The position numbers were made by a program, and so were the translations under genes. From Pochonia chlamydosporia 170 (lineage: Eukaryota > Ascomycota > Sordariomycetes > Hypocreales > Clavicipitaceae): a DNA stretch of 64,000 bases. The notes below the pieces were generated by a model. The model was not told the DNA's origin. It did not search any database and saw nothing but the letters and a program-made list of their open reading frames with translations. This document shows positions 23,527 to 35,548 of the stretch, piece by piece; the stretch's first letter is position 1; each line of letters opens with the position of its first letter. The stretch spans positions 2,914,001 to 2,978,000 of the forward strand of contig NC_035794.1 in the NCBI RefSeq assembly GCF_001653235.2, written 5' to 3'.

Positions 23527-25920
23527 ATGCCTGCAACTCGTGGTCGACGAGCCGCCCCAGCGGCAGCTGCAGCTCCAGCGCCTCCAACAAATCCTCTGGC
23601 GGAGTACCGACTCGCCTTCTCTGGCAAGTTCTCAGGATACTCCCACAAAGACCTCAATACCCTATTCACATCTCTCGGCGCATCTGTAACGCCCTCAGTA
23701 AATGGTCGTAATACTCACCTCGTCTGTGACGAAAAAGACTTCCTCAAGAAGGCACCCAAAGTCCGGGATGCCGAGGCAGCTGGTGTGTCGTTGGTCAAGC
23801 CCGAGTGGGTGGACGAAGTGGCCAAGCTAAAGACAGACGTGGACCCAGCCAACTATCTCTGGCCGCAGGCTGAAGATGAAGAGGAAGACCAGAAACCTGA
23901 CACGAACGGTGGTGCAAATGGAAACTCCAAAAAGCGGCCAATTGCTGTGGCTAACCCCAATGGCACCAACGGGGCTGCAGATGGTGATGTCGATTCAGAT
24001 GTGAAGCCCAAGGCGAAAAAGGCCAGGGGGAAGGCTGCCAGAGCAAATGACCAAGAGGAACAAGATGACAAGCAAGATGCGGCCAAGGAAGAGACTATCG
24101 AGACTAAACTCAAGGAACTATCCAAGGGCCAGTTCCTCAAAAAGAAGAACATTGTCATTCCTATTGATGAGCACTGCCCATTGCAGACTCACGTAGTGTA
24201 TGTTGAGCCCAGAAGTGGCATGATTTACGATGCTTCGCTCAACCAGTCGAGCACTTCAAACAACCACAACAAGTTTTACCGCTTGCAAGTAAGCTGCCCT
24301 CTACAATTTCCAGCGTAATGTATCAATTTAACACTTCTAGATTTTGGTTCGGGGTGCAGACTTCAAAACTTGGACCCGATGGGGCCGCGTCGGCGAAATG
24401 GGACAGCATGCCATTCTCGGAGACGGCTCTCTCGATGATGCCAAGAAGCACTTTGAGAAGAAGTTCAAAGATAAATCCGGACTCGCTTGGAAAGACCGCA
24501 CCAAGGACCCCAAACCCAACAAGTACGCCTTTGTGGAGCGTAGTTACGATGATGACTCTGATGAGGAGGAGGAGGGCGAGGAAGCCAACGGTGTCAAGAA
24601 GGAAGAGGAGGAAGATGAATACAAACCCCCCGAGTGCACATTGCCTCAACAAGTCCAGCAAGTCATGGAGCTCATCTTCAATCAAAACTTCTTCAACGCC
24701 ACCATGTCCTCCCTCAACTATGACGCCAACAAGCTACCCCTCGGGAAGCTCAGCAAGGCCACAATCCTGCGTGGCTTCCAGCAACTCAAAGACCTCGCCG
24801 CCCTCATGGACAACTCTACTCTAGCTCAGTCCCAGTGGAACATGACTCTCGCAGCAGCAACAGAACACCTCTCCAACACGTACTACTCCCTCATCCCACA
24901 CGCCTTTGGCCGTAACCGCCCACCAATCATCAACAACGAAGCTCACCTTAAGAAGGAAATCGAGCTTCTAGAAAGCTTGTCAGACATGAAGGACGCGTCC
25001 AACATCATGAAGATTGACCGTGCAAAGGCCCGAACTGTCCACCCCATGGACAGCCACTTCCAGGGTCTGGGCATGGAGGAAATGACACCGCTAGACCACA
25101 CATCTTCCGAGTTCAATCTCCTCCAAACCTACCTCAACGGATCCAAAGGCTCAACCCACGGCATCAACTACAAAGTCCACAACATCTTCCGCATCCGTCG
25201 GTCCGGAGAGCACGAACGCTTCAAAGACTCGCAATTCACCAAGATCCCCTCTGACAAACGCCTCCTCTGGCACGGCTCACGATGCACTAATTTCGGTGGT
25301 ATTCTCAGCCAAGGCCTGCGAATTGCACCGCCTGAGGCCCCTGTATCGGGATACATGTTTGGCAAAGGCATCTATCTGGCAGACATGTCCACCAAGTCCG
25401 CCAACTACTGCTGCTCGTACATTTCCAACCGCCATGCGTTGCTGCTCCTCTGCGAGGCAGAACTGGGCGATCCGCTCCAAAAGCTGACCAACGCGTCGTA
25501 TTCGGCCGGTGAAGATGCCAAGAGCGGCGGCATGTATAGTACTTGGGGAATGGGCAGCACCGGTCCAAACAAATGGATGGATGCCGCAAAGGTTCATAAT
25601 TCACTAAAGGGCATTAAAATGGTATGTTTGGCCGCCTACTTCCCTGCACTCTTCCTCCCTTGTCAGACAGCCTACGACTCGCCCTTTAATCGCCATGACC
25701 CAACTCTTCCTCCATTTCTCTTCCACATGCTTCACGTCACCAATATCGCTCTCTTTCATCCCAAAACTGCATCCACACAGTCAACTAACCGTAATAGCCT
25801 GATACAAAAGTAGCACCCGGCCCAACCAACATTGACGGCGCCTATCTCGCCTATAACGAATACATTTGTTACGATGTGGCCCAAGTGAAGCTCCGCTACC
25901 TATTCCACGTGGAAATGTAG
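23527..25920 (+). CDS. Poly(ADP-ribose) polymerase (BRCT-WGR-PARP)
   Basis: This nuclear enzyme transfers ADP-ribose from NAD+ to proteins in DNA-damage signalling. The exons are 23527-24288, 24341-25621 and 25798-25920 (introns of 52 and 176 nt, both phase 0), giving 721 residues. Domains in order: an Ala/Pro leader; a BRCT domain (~24-118, ending KPEWVDEV...NYLWPQ); an acidic/basic nuclear linker with KKAR-type signals; a WGR domain (~195-310, WTRWGRVGEMGQH); a helical regulatory domain (~345-475); and the catalytic domain (~490-721). The H-Y-E catalytic triad is complete: H565 in LLWHGSR, Y599 in GKGIYLADM and E702 in AYNEYICYD, the last in the terminal exon. The single-copy PARP of filamentous ascomycetes (PrpA in Aspergillus, NPO in Neurospora) has this same order and lacks animal-type zinc fingers. 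Confidence 0.95.
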
Positions 25921-26281
25921 TTCAGGTGGGTGTACATTATGGCATTTGCAGGACTCACTCGCAATGAAGGGCGTATGGTGTTAGCGGATAAAACGTACTC
26001 ACGAGAAATGACTTTGCTCTCGATAGCTATGAATAAATACTCGGATCCTGCTCGTACATACACCTTTTATGACTAAAATGTAGACCAATTGCAGTGCTAA
26101 AGACAAAAGACATGCTCATATTAACACTCTCTAGGTTGGTATGGTCCATGCATGCATGATATATACACCAATGGCAAGACAGGCAAGCACTAAAATAACG
26201 GCATATAACTCGCCTGCGCTGGGTATCTTGCGTCAATGTTCATCATTATTATGTATCTTTTTCTCCCCATGCTCAAATATA

Positions 26282-28741
26282 TCACACGCCCACTCCGCTG
26301 CTCAGAAAATCAGGCCACTGCAAATCGCCGCTCCAGTTCCAAGGCGTCAGCTCAACTCCCATAGCATGAGCTAGACCGTTGTCTTGGTCGAAATTCTCCA
26401 GTGCCCCTTCGTACGCACTGTTTAGCTCGCCCGACCCAATGTCCGACTTTTGAGATGGGTTGGTTATATCCATTTGCACTGGCTGATTCTGGCCTGTTAG
26501 ACCTGCTGCTTGCATGTTGGGGAAAGCTGGTCCAGTAGTCCAGGCGCTCGGTGTACCCAGGTCCTGGGCCGACAATGATGTCTGCATGGCCGTGGCTGTT
26601 ACTGGCGTAGTGATGAAAGACTCCGGAGGGTGCGAGCTGGTGCGGCCGGGTGCGGTCTGCGTTGTTGATATGACGCTCGGCTCCTCTGTCACCTCGATAT
26701 TTCGAAGCACAGGATGCCTGGATGGTGCATCCGTCAAGGTATTGCTGGCCCTATGTGTGTCTGTCGTGGTATCCTGTGGAGATGAAACCTCTGATCCAAG
26801 GCCCTGGCTAATCAATCGTTCCAGGTCTGATCTAATTGCCCCTGCTGCAGGACCCATGCAACATTTCTTGATAGCTTGCAGACAAACCTTGGCCTTTTCT
26901 GTGACCGTCTCCACAGTCAAGCCGAGCTTCTCACCACCACCGTGAAGCGCATATTTCAACATACGGGCACACTGGTAGGCGCAGAGGGCCAAATCCAGAT
27001 CAGCGACAGGCTTGGCCCCGAGTTTCTGCATCAAAGCAAATATGCTGGCCATGGCCAAGGAATGGTCAACACACTGGCGTTGACAGTGAGCAAGGAACGC
27101 CGGATCCAGGCTCTGCAAAGTCTCCTCGGGTAAGGCTTCCCGAAATCCAGCCATGGTCATCCGATAAAGGTCGCAGTGACACTGGTGCCACCAAACATGA
27201 ATCATGATAAATACACATATTCTAGGTGAGTATGCTCGAAGTCGTAGTGAGCTTTCGGAGAATTGAAAAGAGGACGGTAGGCGGCTGGCAAAGTCGTCCA
27301 ATTCCTTATGCAAGGCCAAGACGGGATCCTGTAAGCTCGATGTATCGGTTATGGTGCGGCTGACGAGGACATCTTTGGTGAATTCGATAATCTTTTGGCG
27401 TAAATGGAGGATACGAATATGAAGTGCCAGGCTCCCAACATCCTCAGGATGGGGTATCTCTGGACCATTGCTGGCAGGATCTAGCATTTCGGCGGCTTGT
27501 GGTAAATCAAACTCGAAATTTCGTTCATTGCACGGTAAACTGACAAAGATTCTATCTGCTCGCCAGAGTGCAAAATCGCGATAACCCGCTGAGATACCGG
27601 TATCAATGCAGTATAGCGACCACATTAACCGCCTTCGAGACTCTTGGGCTAAGAAACAGAGATTGGGGCTGTTGTGGTTGAGACGCAAAGCAGCAGCGAA
27701 ACGGGACGCCATACTTAGGAGCATGAACGCGCTGGGATATTTGTTGGAAAGTATCCTGTGTTTGATCATGAATACCAGGGCCTGGACTTTGAATGTGGAC
27801 GGCCGTGAGTAATCAGAAAAGATGAGATGTTCAGCACGATCGATGCAACGGTCACCATACTCTCGAACTCCCGCACCCATGTCCGTCAAACATGATGTAA
27901 TGCCAATAAGAGCCAACAAGAGTGCCTTATCAACCTTGCCAGCATTGAATTGCTCCATGAGTGATGCGCGATGCAAGAAAGAATACATTGGAATATGGTG
28001 AACATGGCGAAAGAATTGATCAAAAGTGCGACTTGTCAGAGATTCAAAAGATTCATCCATGCCCGGACTGTAATCAGGTTAGCAATACTCTGTGCTGTTA
28101 AACCCCAGACAAGGTACCTACATGTCATGGTTAAATGTGCTCGGGGTGTTTGCCGGATCTGTTAGTGGCGTGTCGCTGTCGTCGGCCTTGTCGTGATCCC
28201 GGTCCTTGGTCCTCTCCTTTTCATCGCCATCATGGCTATGTGGGCTTCGAACTTCGTTATAACTGCCTCTGCTAGGGCCCTTTGTTCGTTTCCCAGGGCG
28301 ATATACACACTCAATACCCTGAGCGCGACATCGTTCACAAGAAGGGACATGGCCGGAACATCGGGCCTTGCGGCTGTGGCAGCTTAAGCAGGCTTGTTTG
28401 ACTCTCCGGCGAGGCAACGCCATGGACCAGTTATCGGCATCAGAATCGTCATATGAACAAGGGAACCCGAGCCTCTGGCAGTTGGAGCAAAGTGGCCGAG
28501 CACCATTACAACGAACTTTGCGAAAGCGGCAGGTCGAACATGTGGTTGACGACTTCTTCGGTCGCTGGCCTGGGGAAAAGCCGCCGTGAGACTCTGATCT
28601 GGAGTGTGACTGTGTGTGATCCTGGGCCGAGGAAGCTGTTTGGGGGTGCGACTGAGATCCATAGGGCACTGCGGGCGCTGTGGCCGCGGCCGTGTCCAAG
28701 TCGAGATCCATGACGGGTGAGGCAAAACCGTTCACAGACAT
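26282..28741 (-). CDS. Transcription factor with two tandem Zn2Cys6 clusters
   Basis: The exons are 28741-28122 and 28067-26282, joined by a 54-nt intron, giving 801 residues. The frame extends upstream of ATG 28741, but only from a GTG at 28819, so I start at the ATG. Two complete fungal zinc clusters follow each other. Cluster 1 has C68, C71, C78, C85, C88 and C95; cluster 2 has C118, C121, C128, C135, C138 and C145. Both have spacing 2-6-6-2-6, with a 22-residue linker. A basic patch (GKRTKGPSRGS) follows. The second exon holds the fungal-specific middle homology region (ESRRRLMWSLYCIDTGISAGYRDFALWRADRIFVSLPC), then a Ser/Thr/Gln-rich C-terminus as expected of an activation domain. The target genes are unknown. 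It is convergent with the PARP gene, 361 bases apart. Confidence 0.88.
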
Positions 28742-31700
28742 GTGGGATAAGATGGGAGAGCGAGAAGGCGGGCGACGACCCGAACCGGGCGCCGGATCCT
28801 GAGAGGAGTGCAGCGTCACTACACGGCCTCGGGGCAGAGGCCAGGGCGATTCGCGATGAGCAGATTGTCAAGCATCAGCCAAGTGTCAAGATAAACAAAC
28901 ACCAAAGCGAGGGTCCGAAGGAGAACGAAATGGCGAGGCCGGGTTTTTTTCGGGAGTTGTGGTGGTAAGTGTTCGAGCAGTCTCGTGTGGTGTGGTGTGT
29001 TGTGGCGTTGGCGATGAGTCTGTCGGCGGGGACATGTAAGATGAAAACCGTTTGCAATTGTGGGCTCGCAGGCAAGAAGATATCAGTCAACCAGGGGAGC
29101 AAATCAACAGCCGTGTTGGCTAACTTTTAACCTCTGGGAACTAGGCTGATCTCAAGAAAACTGACCCAACTTTGAAGGCAATGAATGAAGGTTGACAAGA
29201 CGAATGAAGAGGCAGGCGAGGCAAAGAGGGCCAGCTCCTGCTCCATGTCCTGTCTTGTCCTGTCCTGTCCTCTGGCGGAACTTTGGAAGTGGAGACCGAC
29301 TGCTGAATCTTGGCCTGTCCTGTGTCGCCAATGCTGGTGTGGGGGGCGCTTGCCGACTTTGAGCCAACGCCTTCCAGGTTCCTTCCCAGGTTCCTGCCCA
29401 GGTTGTTGCCCATTTCTATACCCATGACAGCGAGAATCGGCGCAAACCAACGCAATGGCTGCAAAAATGCCCGCCGATGGCCCGAAGCATGCCGATGGAC
29501 TAATCAATGGATGTCTGGTTCATTGTCAGCTCAGCTCCTTGACTGCAGATCATCGCAGCCGATGCGAGGGTGATCAGTTTTGCATCAATTCGTCTTGAAA
29601 AAAGCTGAGCCCCTATGTGCATCTGACCTTTGGTCAATATCGACTGGCTTATCAATTTCAAGGTGTTAGTACAACGGGGGTTGAGTCGCACGACATGAGT
29701 TGGAGTAGTCATGGGAAAGGGAATATGCCAAGACCTCCAGAGTCAAATAAAGTCAAACGGAGTCAAACACATTCAAACCCAGTCTGGTCAATTCCTGAGT
29801 GCTCTTGCACCTGCAACTGCACCTGCACCTGCACATTTTGCACTCCGTGTTGCAATCCACGGCGAGCCGTTCCTTCCTGCAGCCGAATGAGACAAACATA
29901 ACAAATAAAATTGGCCTGACGATCAATCCTATACCAGCAGCTTCGACTCCAAACGATCAGATGCTTCAATGTTCTACAGCACGAGCCAACGAGACCTCGC
30001 ACCGACCAGCTTTTGCGGAAACCTTCCATGGTCTGAAGATCATCGGTGGACGTGCAGCCAACGAATTCCTTTACCAAGCCCGATATCACCCTTTCATCTG
30101 CAGCCCATTTTGGCCGGTGTATGGAGTGCTCATGCTCTGGACACACCGATTGTATCACCATTTGCCAAGTGGATGTGGCAGTTTCCGCTTCCATCCCATC
30201 CACCAATAGCCAGACTAATTGACTACTCCTCTTACAACCCATATAGCCTAACATATCCGAGTGACGGTAGCTTGGCCGTCAAAATCGTTCAATTGAAAAA
30301 CGACGGCTGGTCCACCGTGGTCGATACCACCCGTCACACGCCGACGACCCGCGACTTGGCTAGACGAGCCTCGTGACTCGGCTGCTGCCCAGGATGTTGC
30401 GTATCCGCTTCTCTCCCAGGCACACGACCGTTTCTACAACAGGTCTTGCCGAAACATCGTCAAATAAGCTTGAATACTCATTGTCTCACATTGTGCTTTG
30501 TACATGCCTTGGTACATGTCCTCCTCCAGACATCTTCAACCTCTCATATCCCAGCAAGCCACATTGTGACGACAAGCTCTTCGGATCTCGGGACATTAAG
30601 CCCCATGGGCATATTCGCCCCGCATTTACGACGCCAAATGACAGGTTTAGGTGATTTCGTGCTCAAAATCCGACTGCCGCTCCGACAACCGTCATAATAT
30701 CAAAACTGACGCCATTCTTCCAACGCATTTCTCTCGTCTGGTATTGTTTTTAGAACTTTGAGCGCCTCACTGGCTTCGATAGCCTCTATGGAGACTTTAT
30801 GGGCTGCGAAAGACCCTCCTGGTTCAATTTTGATGCGGAATTTCATGGTACCAATGTCATGGACTCGACCACGTCTTACATAGCATGCTGGTAACTGTTC
30901 CTCGATGAGAAACAGTCACCTGTTGATTTCTGTGCGTATACAGTCGATCTGTGGTTCCTGTTACATGAAGGCATTTTCCGATTCAAATCATGGTGTGTCT
31001 AGCCATTCATTGCATCAGTCTTGTATGCCCAGTGGTGTGATTCAGCCTCGCTGAAGCCACTACAACAGTATGATCTTCAATGGCTACCCTACCACGTCCC
31101 CAGCTATCTGGACATGAAACTATCTCACACCTTGCCGTGGAAAACTTCAGTTCAAATGGTACGGCACCGTTTACTACCATCTTTAACTCGATACCAACTT
31201 CGAGCTATGTAGCTTTTTCAGCTTGAAGTGATTGTGAGCCATGCAGCAAAGTATTTTTGTCTGGGACGTTCAGATTCCTCCATTTCTTTTCAGAAGGCAG
31301 CAGTGGACCCTACCCTTTGTTTGCAGCACGACCCATCGAAACAAACAGGAGTATGTCTTTCCAGGCTAATGAGCAATGAGCAGACTCCGACAAAGCTTCC
31401 CACAGATAGGAGATGAGGACATCCTACATGTGCAACAAGCTACCAAGCTGGCTCCTAACATTGCCCCTACTAACTAGTCTAAGGCATACACATGTGCAGC
31501 ATCTAATATGTGCTGTAGTAGCAAAGGCTGTGGTCAAGCCTTCGCGGCCTGCGAGGAATACGACTTATCACTTGAGGGGTTGGCTAGCTGCCAATGAAGA
31601 TCGATGTAATTCCCGCCAGTCCCAGCGAGAAGGGAGGGTGTTAAAACTCTTTTATTGGATAGCCTTCTCCTGATGGCCTCTTGCAAGTTGAATAGCTCTG

Positions 31701-32013
31701 GGGATTGTTCAGCTTTGCCATGAGCCACTGCACACTCTAAAACGGAAGGGTGCGGGAATGAGGTAGTAAAGCTGAGGTCAGTGGACACAGCGAAATCCTA
31801 AACGTGGCATTTGAGTGATACGGACGACGTCCCCCGAAAAGCTGAGACACAAGATCAACAAGCATGTCCACTTGGCGGACTTTAAAAATATGTTGCCAAT
31901 GTGTTTCATTGGCTTCTCACATAACTGCTGCAATTCTACATTAATATTCTTTTCTTCGGTTGGCAAAGATGCAAGCTGCACCAAGCCCATTCATTTACCC
32001 TCCCAGCTAAGAC
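28742..32013. other. 3.3-kb intergenic region
   Basis: No gene is supported. It contains TCCTG-type pentamer repeats (about 29246-29272), a 10-bp-periodic AGTCAAA array (29741-29787) and TGCACC repeats (about 29806-29834). Open frames at 29763-30376 on both strands look like chance frames without start context or family features. Confidence 0.5.
29741..29787 (+). repeat. AGTCAAA array with exact 10-bp period
   Basis: Successive decamers begin AGTCAAA, AGTCAAA, AGTCAAA, ATTCAAA and AGTCTGG, each exactly 10 bases after the last. The period matches one turn of the helix, so the motifs would lie on one face of the DNA. Function is unknown. Confidence 0.8.
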
Positions 32014-33999
32014 TTAGAAGACCGTGCCCTTGGTCTGCTTGCCCTTGACCTCTTCCAAGGTTCGGACGTTGATGTTGCGCCACAAGAAGATGCACAGAAT
32101 AGCAAGAGCCATGAAGCAGGAGCCACAAATAGCCATGACTCTTTGTACGTCACTGTAGGCATGAATGACGCCGTCTCGAGCAGGGCTATCCCGAGGAAGT
32201 GCCAATTGAGCTGTGATGTCGCTGTAGATAGTCGCTGTCTGGTTCTTGTAGTCGTCTGGGAGATACTCGTACATCTTTTCCTCCATGCTGTTCGTCCACA
32301 GAGCGCCGGCAATTGCAAAACCAATTGCTTGGCCGATGGAGCCGAATAATCCGAACAGAGCAATGGCAACAGCAATGTGTTGATGATCAATGGAGGCCAT
32401 GATGGAGAGCTGTGCTGTCATGGCCCAGACGCCTGTTGCCCAGCCGTTGAAGAGCTGACACATGACGAGGACACCAACGGATGTGCTCGGTGTTCGGAAG
32501 CGAACGAGCAGTGCCGTACCGAGAATGGCGAAGGGGATCATGGCAAGGGATGGCCATTTAACGTTGCCGAAGTAGCGGATGTAACTGAGTTGTTAGCGGG
32601 AGTGGCTAGAGGATGTGGCGAGTTGGTGACTTACACTCCAACCAGAGGGGCGATGAAGGATGACGCTACGGAAAAGGCGTTTAGGATGTAGCCAGAGTCT
32701 GTAATACTTTGAAAGTGTACAACTTCGAGATATGACTGGTAGTATGTGTCCCAGCAGCTGGTTTCGGCGTTAGTAACGTTTCTACTAACTGAGGAGGTGA
32801 AGCTCACAAGATGGAAAGGAACATGAAGCCGTATACGAGACAGGATCCAAGGATAGTGCGGTCCTTGAGATATACCCAGGGAAAGTATTGGACAGGGGCA
32901 AAGTACTTCTCCCACACGGCGAACAGAACCAACAAGACGACTCCGAGGACAATCATGGCAATGACGTAGCCCGTCTTCCATCCATTGGGAGCAGTATTGA
33001 CAAGCTGGAAGGGTAGCAGGAGAAGGGCCCAGCCAGCAACAGTCAAGAACATTCCAATAACTTTAAAAAGGTCAGCAACCAAGGCGCCACTTGATGTCGA
33101 GGAAAAATAAAGCACTTACCATCAAACTCCACAAAGTAGTGCTTGAATGACTGCCAAACAGTGCGATTCTTTGGCCTCACAGGGTATACTCCCAGTTTCA
33201 CAGCCTTTCTCTTACTCAGCACAAATACGATTGCGACGGGAATTGCGAAAAACACCAAGATGATACAAAAAGAGTAAAATGCCCATCGAAAGTTGACATT
33301 TGTGTAGAACAAATCAGCAATCTTTGGACCAGCAAATGTTGTAGCGATAATGGGCGTTTGCTGAATACCAAAGAGGATGATTCGGTTTCGCAGAGTCGTC
33401 ATGTCGGCCAACATGATGGTGATGATATATCCGAGACCCAAGTGGCCAACCCAGTACAATGTATGGCCAGCAGCGTAGGTGGGAACATCCTCGCTCACTC
33501 CCTTGGTGATAAGACCGATGACCATGAGAACGATCATGGCGACAAAACCTTCGCAGCGACCCCAGATGTCGATGACTTTGGCAATGGTCAGGTTGCATAC
33601 GCCTCCGAGAATGGAGGCGACAATGTCGGTTGCGGCAAGGAGGCCGTGCTGGCCGAAGGAAGAAGTGATGAAGTTTTGGAGGTTGCCTGTCACAGCACCT
33701 TGGAGTTGGTCAACGAAGGAGACGAGGTAGAGGCTGTGTAATTGTCAGCTGAGTAGGTCTGGGGATGATGTGGAATAGAGAGTCAGCACGTACAGCACAA
33801 ACATGACGATGAGGACTTGTTTTGTCCAGACGGTGGTGATGGCCTCAACCTGTCGGACACCTTCTTGCTTGTAGCTCGAGTCAGAGTCTGAGGCTTTCTC
33901 ATCGGCTTCATTGTTGGCATGGTCCTTTTCGATATCACCAACGCGCTTTTCCTGCTCTGGGACAAGGTCCGGCGTCGGGTGGTTGATTTGCGGAGCCAT
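32014..33999 (-). CDS. MFS siderophore-iron transporter (SIT/ARN type)
   Basis: Five exons, 33999-33794, 33733-33120, 33060-32808, 32757-32635 and 32584-32014, separated by introns of 50-60 nt, give 588 residues. The start is the first in-frame ATG; the TTG 27 bases upstream is not used. An acidic cytosolic N-terminus (~60 residues) precedes about 14 hydrophobic helices, as in the DHA-like siderochrome permeases. Family-typical segments are FVDQLQGAVTGN after helix 1, AKVIDIWGRCEGF in the 2-3 loop, LADMTTLRNR in the central loop and PNGWKTGYVIA further on. The long extracellular loop before the last helix (MEEKMYEYLPDDYKNQTATIYSD) is characteristic of this family. It would import ferric siderophores at the plasma membrane. 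The ligand cannot be deduced. Upstream GATA motifs (34315-34743) fit repression by SreA under iron sufficiency. Confidence 0.88.
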
Positions 34000-34314
34000 C
34001 TTGGACGTGCGACAAACCGGTCGCAAAGGGGGTGGTCACAACTTCGACGAGATGAAGATCAAGCTCGAAATTTCGCCACCACACGTCTTGGACTTGTGTA
34101 CAGACTAGACAAGGCTTTACAATGTGCAAGCTGGCATCGGACTGGGTAGGGGATGAACCGGCATTATATCTTCAGTCGTGGACCGCGGGCAAAAAAAAAT
34201 CTCACCTAGCCCCAAATGAAGAGATAATCGGCAAAGGCGGATCAATCGTAAAGCTAGAAGATGATACCCACCACGCTACAGGGATCCCTTCATCTAGAGC
34301 CTGCTTCAGCGGCA

Positions 34315-34323
34315 TTATCTGAT
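34315..34323 (-). promoter_or_regulatory. SreA-type GATA site ATCAGATAA
   Basis: An exact match on the minus strand to ATCWGATAA, the published consensus for the iron-responsive GATA repressor SreA and its orthologues. It sits about 316 bases upstream of the siderophore-transporter start codon and is oriented like the gene. Confidence 0.6.
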
Positions 34324-34715
34324 CTTTTGAACCAATCTCACACGAGCTAGGGACCTTGGGAACAACGGTGGGTGGGAAACTTGTTATTCATGTCGGCATG
34401 GGAGATGGTGGCTAACCCTTGTTCGGGGGCCACATGGCGAGGGGAGAGTCGTTTGAGTGAGAGGCAAACAGTCGTCGGAATGTGGTGGGTTTGGTTAGCT
34501 GCGTAGGTAGTTGGCCGATGAAGATGAAGAGATGGTGACATCGTGGACGGGAATATCGCTGTCTAATCCGTGACGGCGAGGTTAAGCAGATTCGCTTGGC
34601 ATCCGGAGAGCCAAGACCTGCCCCGTATTGCCAGCCAAGACGGCAACGCTTTGCCGGCATGATCAAGACACACTCCAGAGTGCGCAGTTTTTTCTTTCTT
34701 CCTCTCCGTCTCATT

Positions 34716-34743
34716 TTATCTGATGATCAAGATGATCAGATAA
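34716..34743. promoter_or_regulatory. Inverted pair of SreA-type GATA sites
   Basis: TTATCTGAT (34716-34724) and ATCAGATAA (34735-34743) form an inverted repeat with a 10-base spacer; the whole 28-bp stretch is a near-perfect palindrome. Both arms match ATCWGATAA exactly. They lie about 720-745 bases upstream of the siderophore-transporter start. No other exact copy was noticed in the window. Confidence 0.6.
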
Positions 34744-34870
34744 CAGGATGGTGGGTGGGCTAGTGGACGCTAAAACCGCCACCACAAGGGCAACAATTTA
34801 GTCCTCAAGTTTGGATTTGGTAGGAGTACCCGAGAGTTGCCGTCAGCGAGATTGATTAAGTTGTGAGGTG

Positions 34871-34900
34871 TTGATTGATTGATTGATTGATTGATTGATT
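34871..34900 (+). repeat. TTGA tetranucleotide microsatellite
   Basis: Thirty bases of uninterrupted TTGA units (about 7.5 copies) between the siderophore transporter and LYS9. Likely length-polymorphic. Confidence 0.95.
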
Positions 34901-35143
34901 CATCGACCGTTGAAGGGTACGCGTTGTGGGAGTAAGATCTGTGGTTTCGTGACCAACGTCCATGATGCCAAGATTGGACGCCGATAGCAACGCATGGCAC
35001 AATCGTCAACTCATGGTTTATTTCCAGCACAAGACCGGAGCCAAGACTGTGGGAAACCAAATTTTTTACCCTGGTTGCTCCTCAAGACCACAATGCCGAG
35101 CTGACAATTGGTGGCTGTCCAGGTCTTGGGGGCCAAACGGGTG

Positions 35144-35548
35144 ATGAAGGAGAAAAGCATGGCCCAAGGTTTCGAATACATGCTCCCCTTGCGGGAAGAG
35201 GCAGTTTACGCGCGTTTAGCTTGGTCGTTGATCCAGACCAAAGCCAATTCGCGGGATTCTCCGTGTGAACGAAAGCTTGGGAAATTGCTCACTTCGTCAG
35301 CTGGCCCATCGGACATGATTCGGTTTGCGAGTGGGAGTGGAGACGGATTTGTGCCTGATGTTTTGCGGCTGTGGTTCTTTGCTAGGATATCAATTGATGT
35401 GTTCGAGGTGAAACGGTTTGTAGAGGATTTCTTAGTCTTAAAGCCAACAGTCGTCTTATGCATGAGGAAGTTGCGACGAACTGAAATTGCCCAGGTCTTC
35501 ACTTTGCTGCAGGGTAAGTTGGGTTGCCTTGGCTACCGTAAAGACTAA
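35144..35548 (+). CDS. Doubtful 134-aa ORF in the transporter-LYS9 gap
   Basis: The open frame runs from ATG 35144 to a TAA at 35546-35548. It has no recognisable motif, signal peptide or linked exon, and the complementary strand is also open over 35206-35502, which lowers its weight. The composition (RLAWSLIQTKANSRDS, FEVKRFVEDFLVLKP) is not absurd for a protein. I list it because the surrounding 2.2 kb has no other gene; it may equally be chance. Confidence 0.18.
   Translation: MKEKSMAQGFEYMLPLREEAVYARLAWSLIQTKANSRDSPCERKLGKLLTSSAGPSDMIRFASGSGDGFVPDVLRLWFFARISIDVFEVKRFVEDFLVLKPTVVLCMRKLRRTEIAQVFTLLQGKLGCLGYRKD

Noticed and set aside
29763..30376. Overlapping frames on both strands up to 163 codons
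   Set aside because: Composition follows local TGCACC and related repeats, and no protein family or exon structure is visible.
33358..33741. Plus-strand frame of 127 codons
   Set aside because: Antisense of the second exon of the siderophore transporter, whose five exons agree in phase and family motifs.
6692..33999. hapX and the siderophore transporter as an iron gene cluster
   Set aside because: They are about 23 kb apart with PARP, F-box and other unrelated genes between them and no siderophore synthetase; a shared regulon is likely, a cluster is not.
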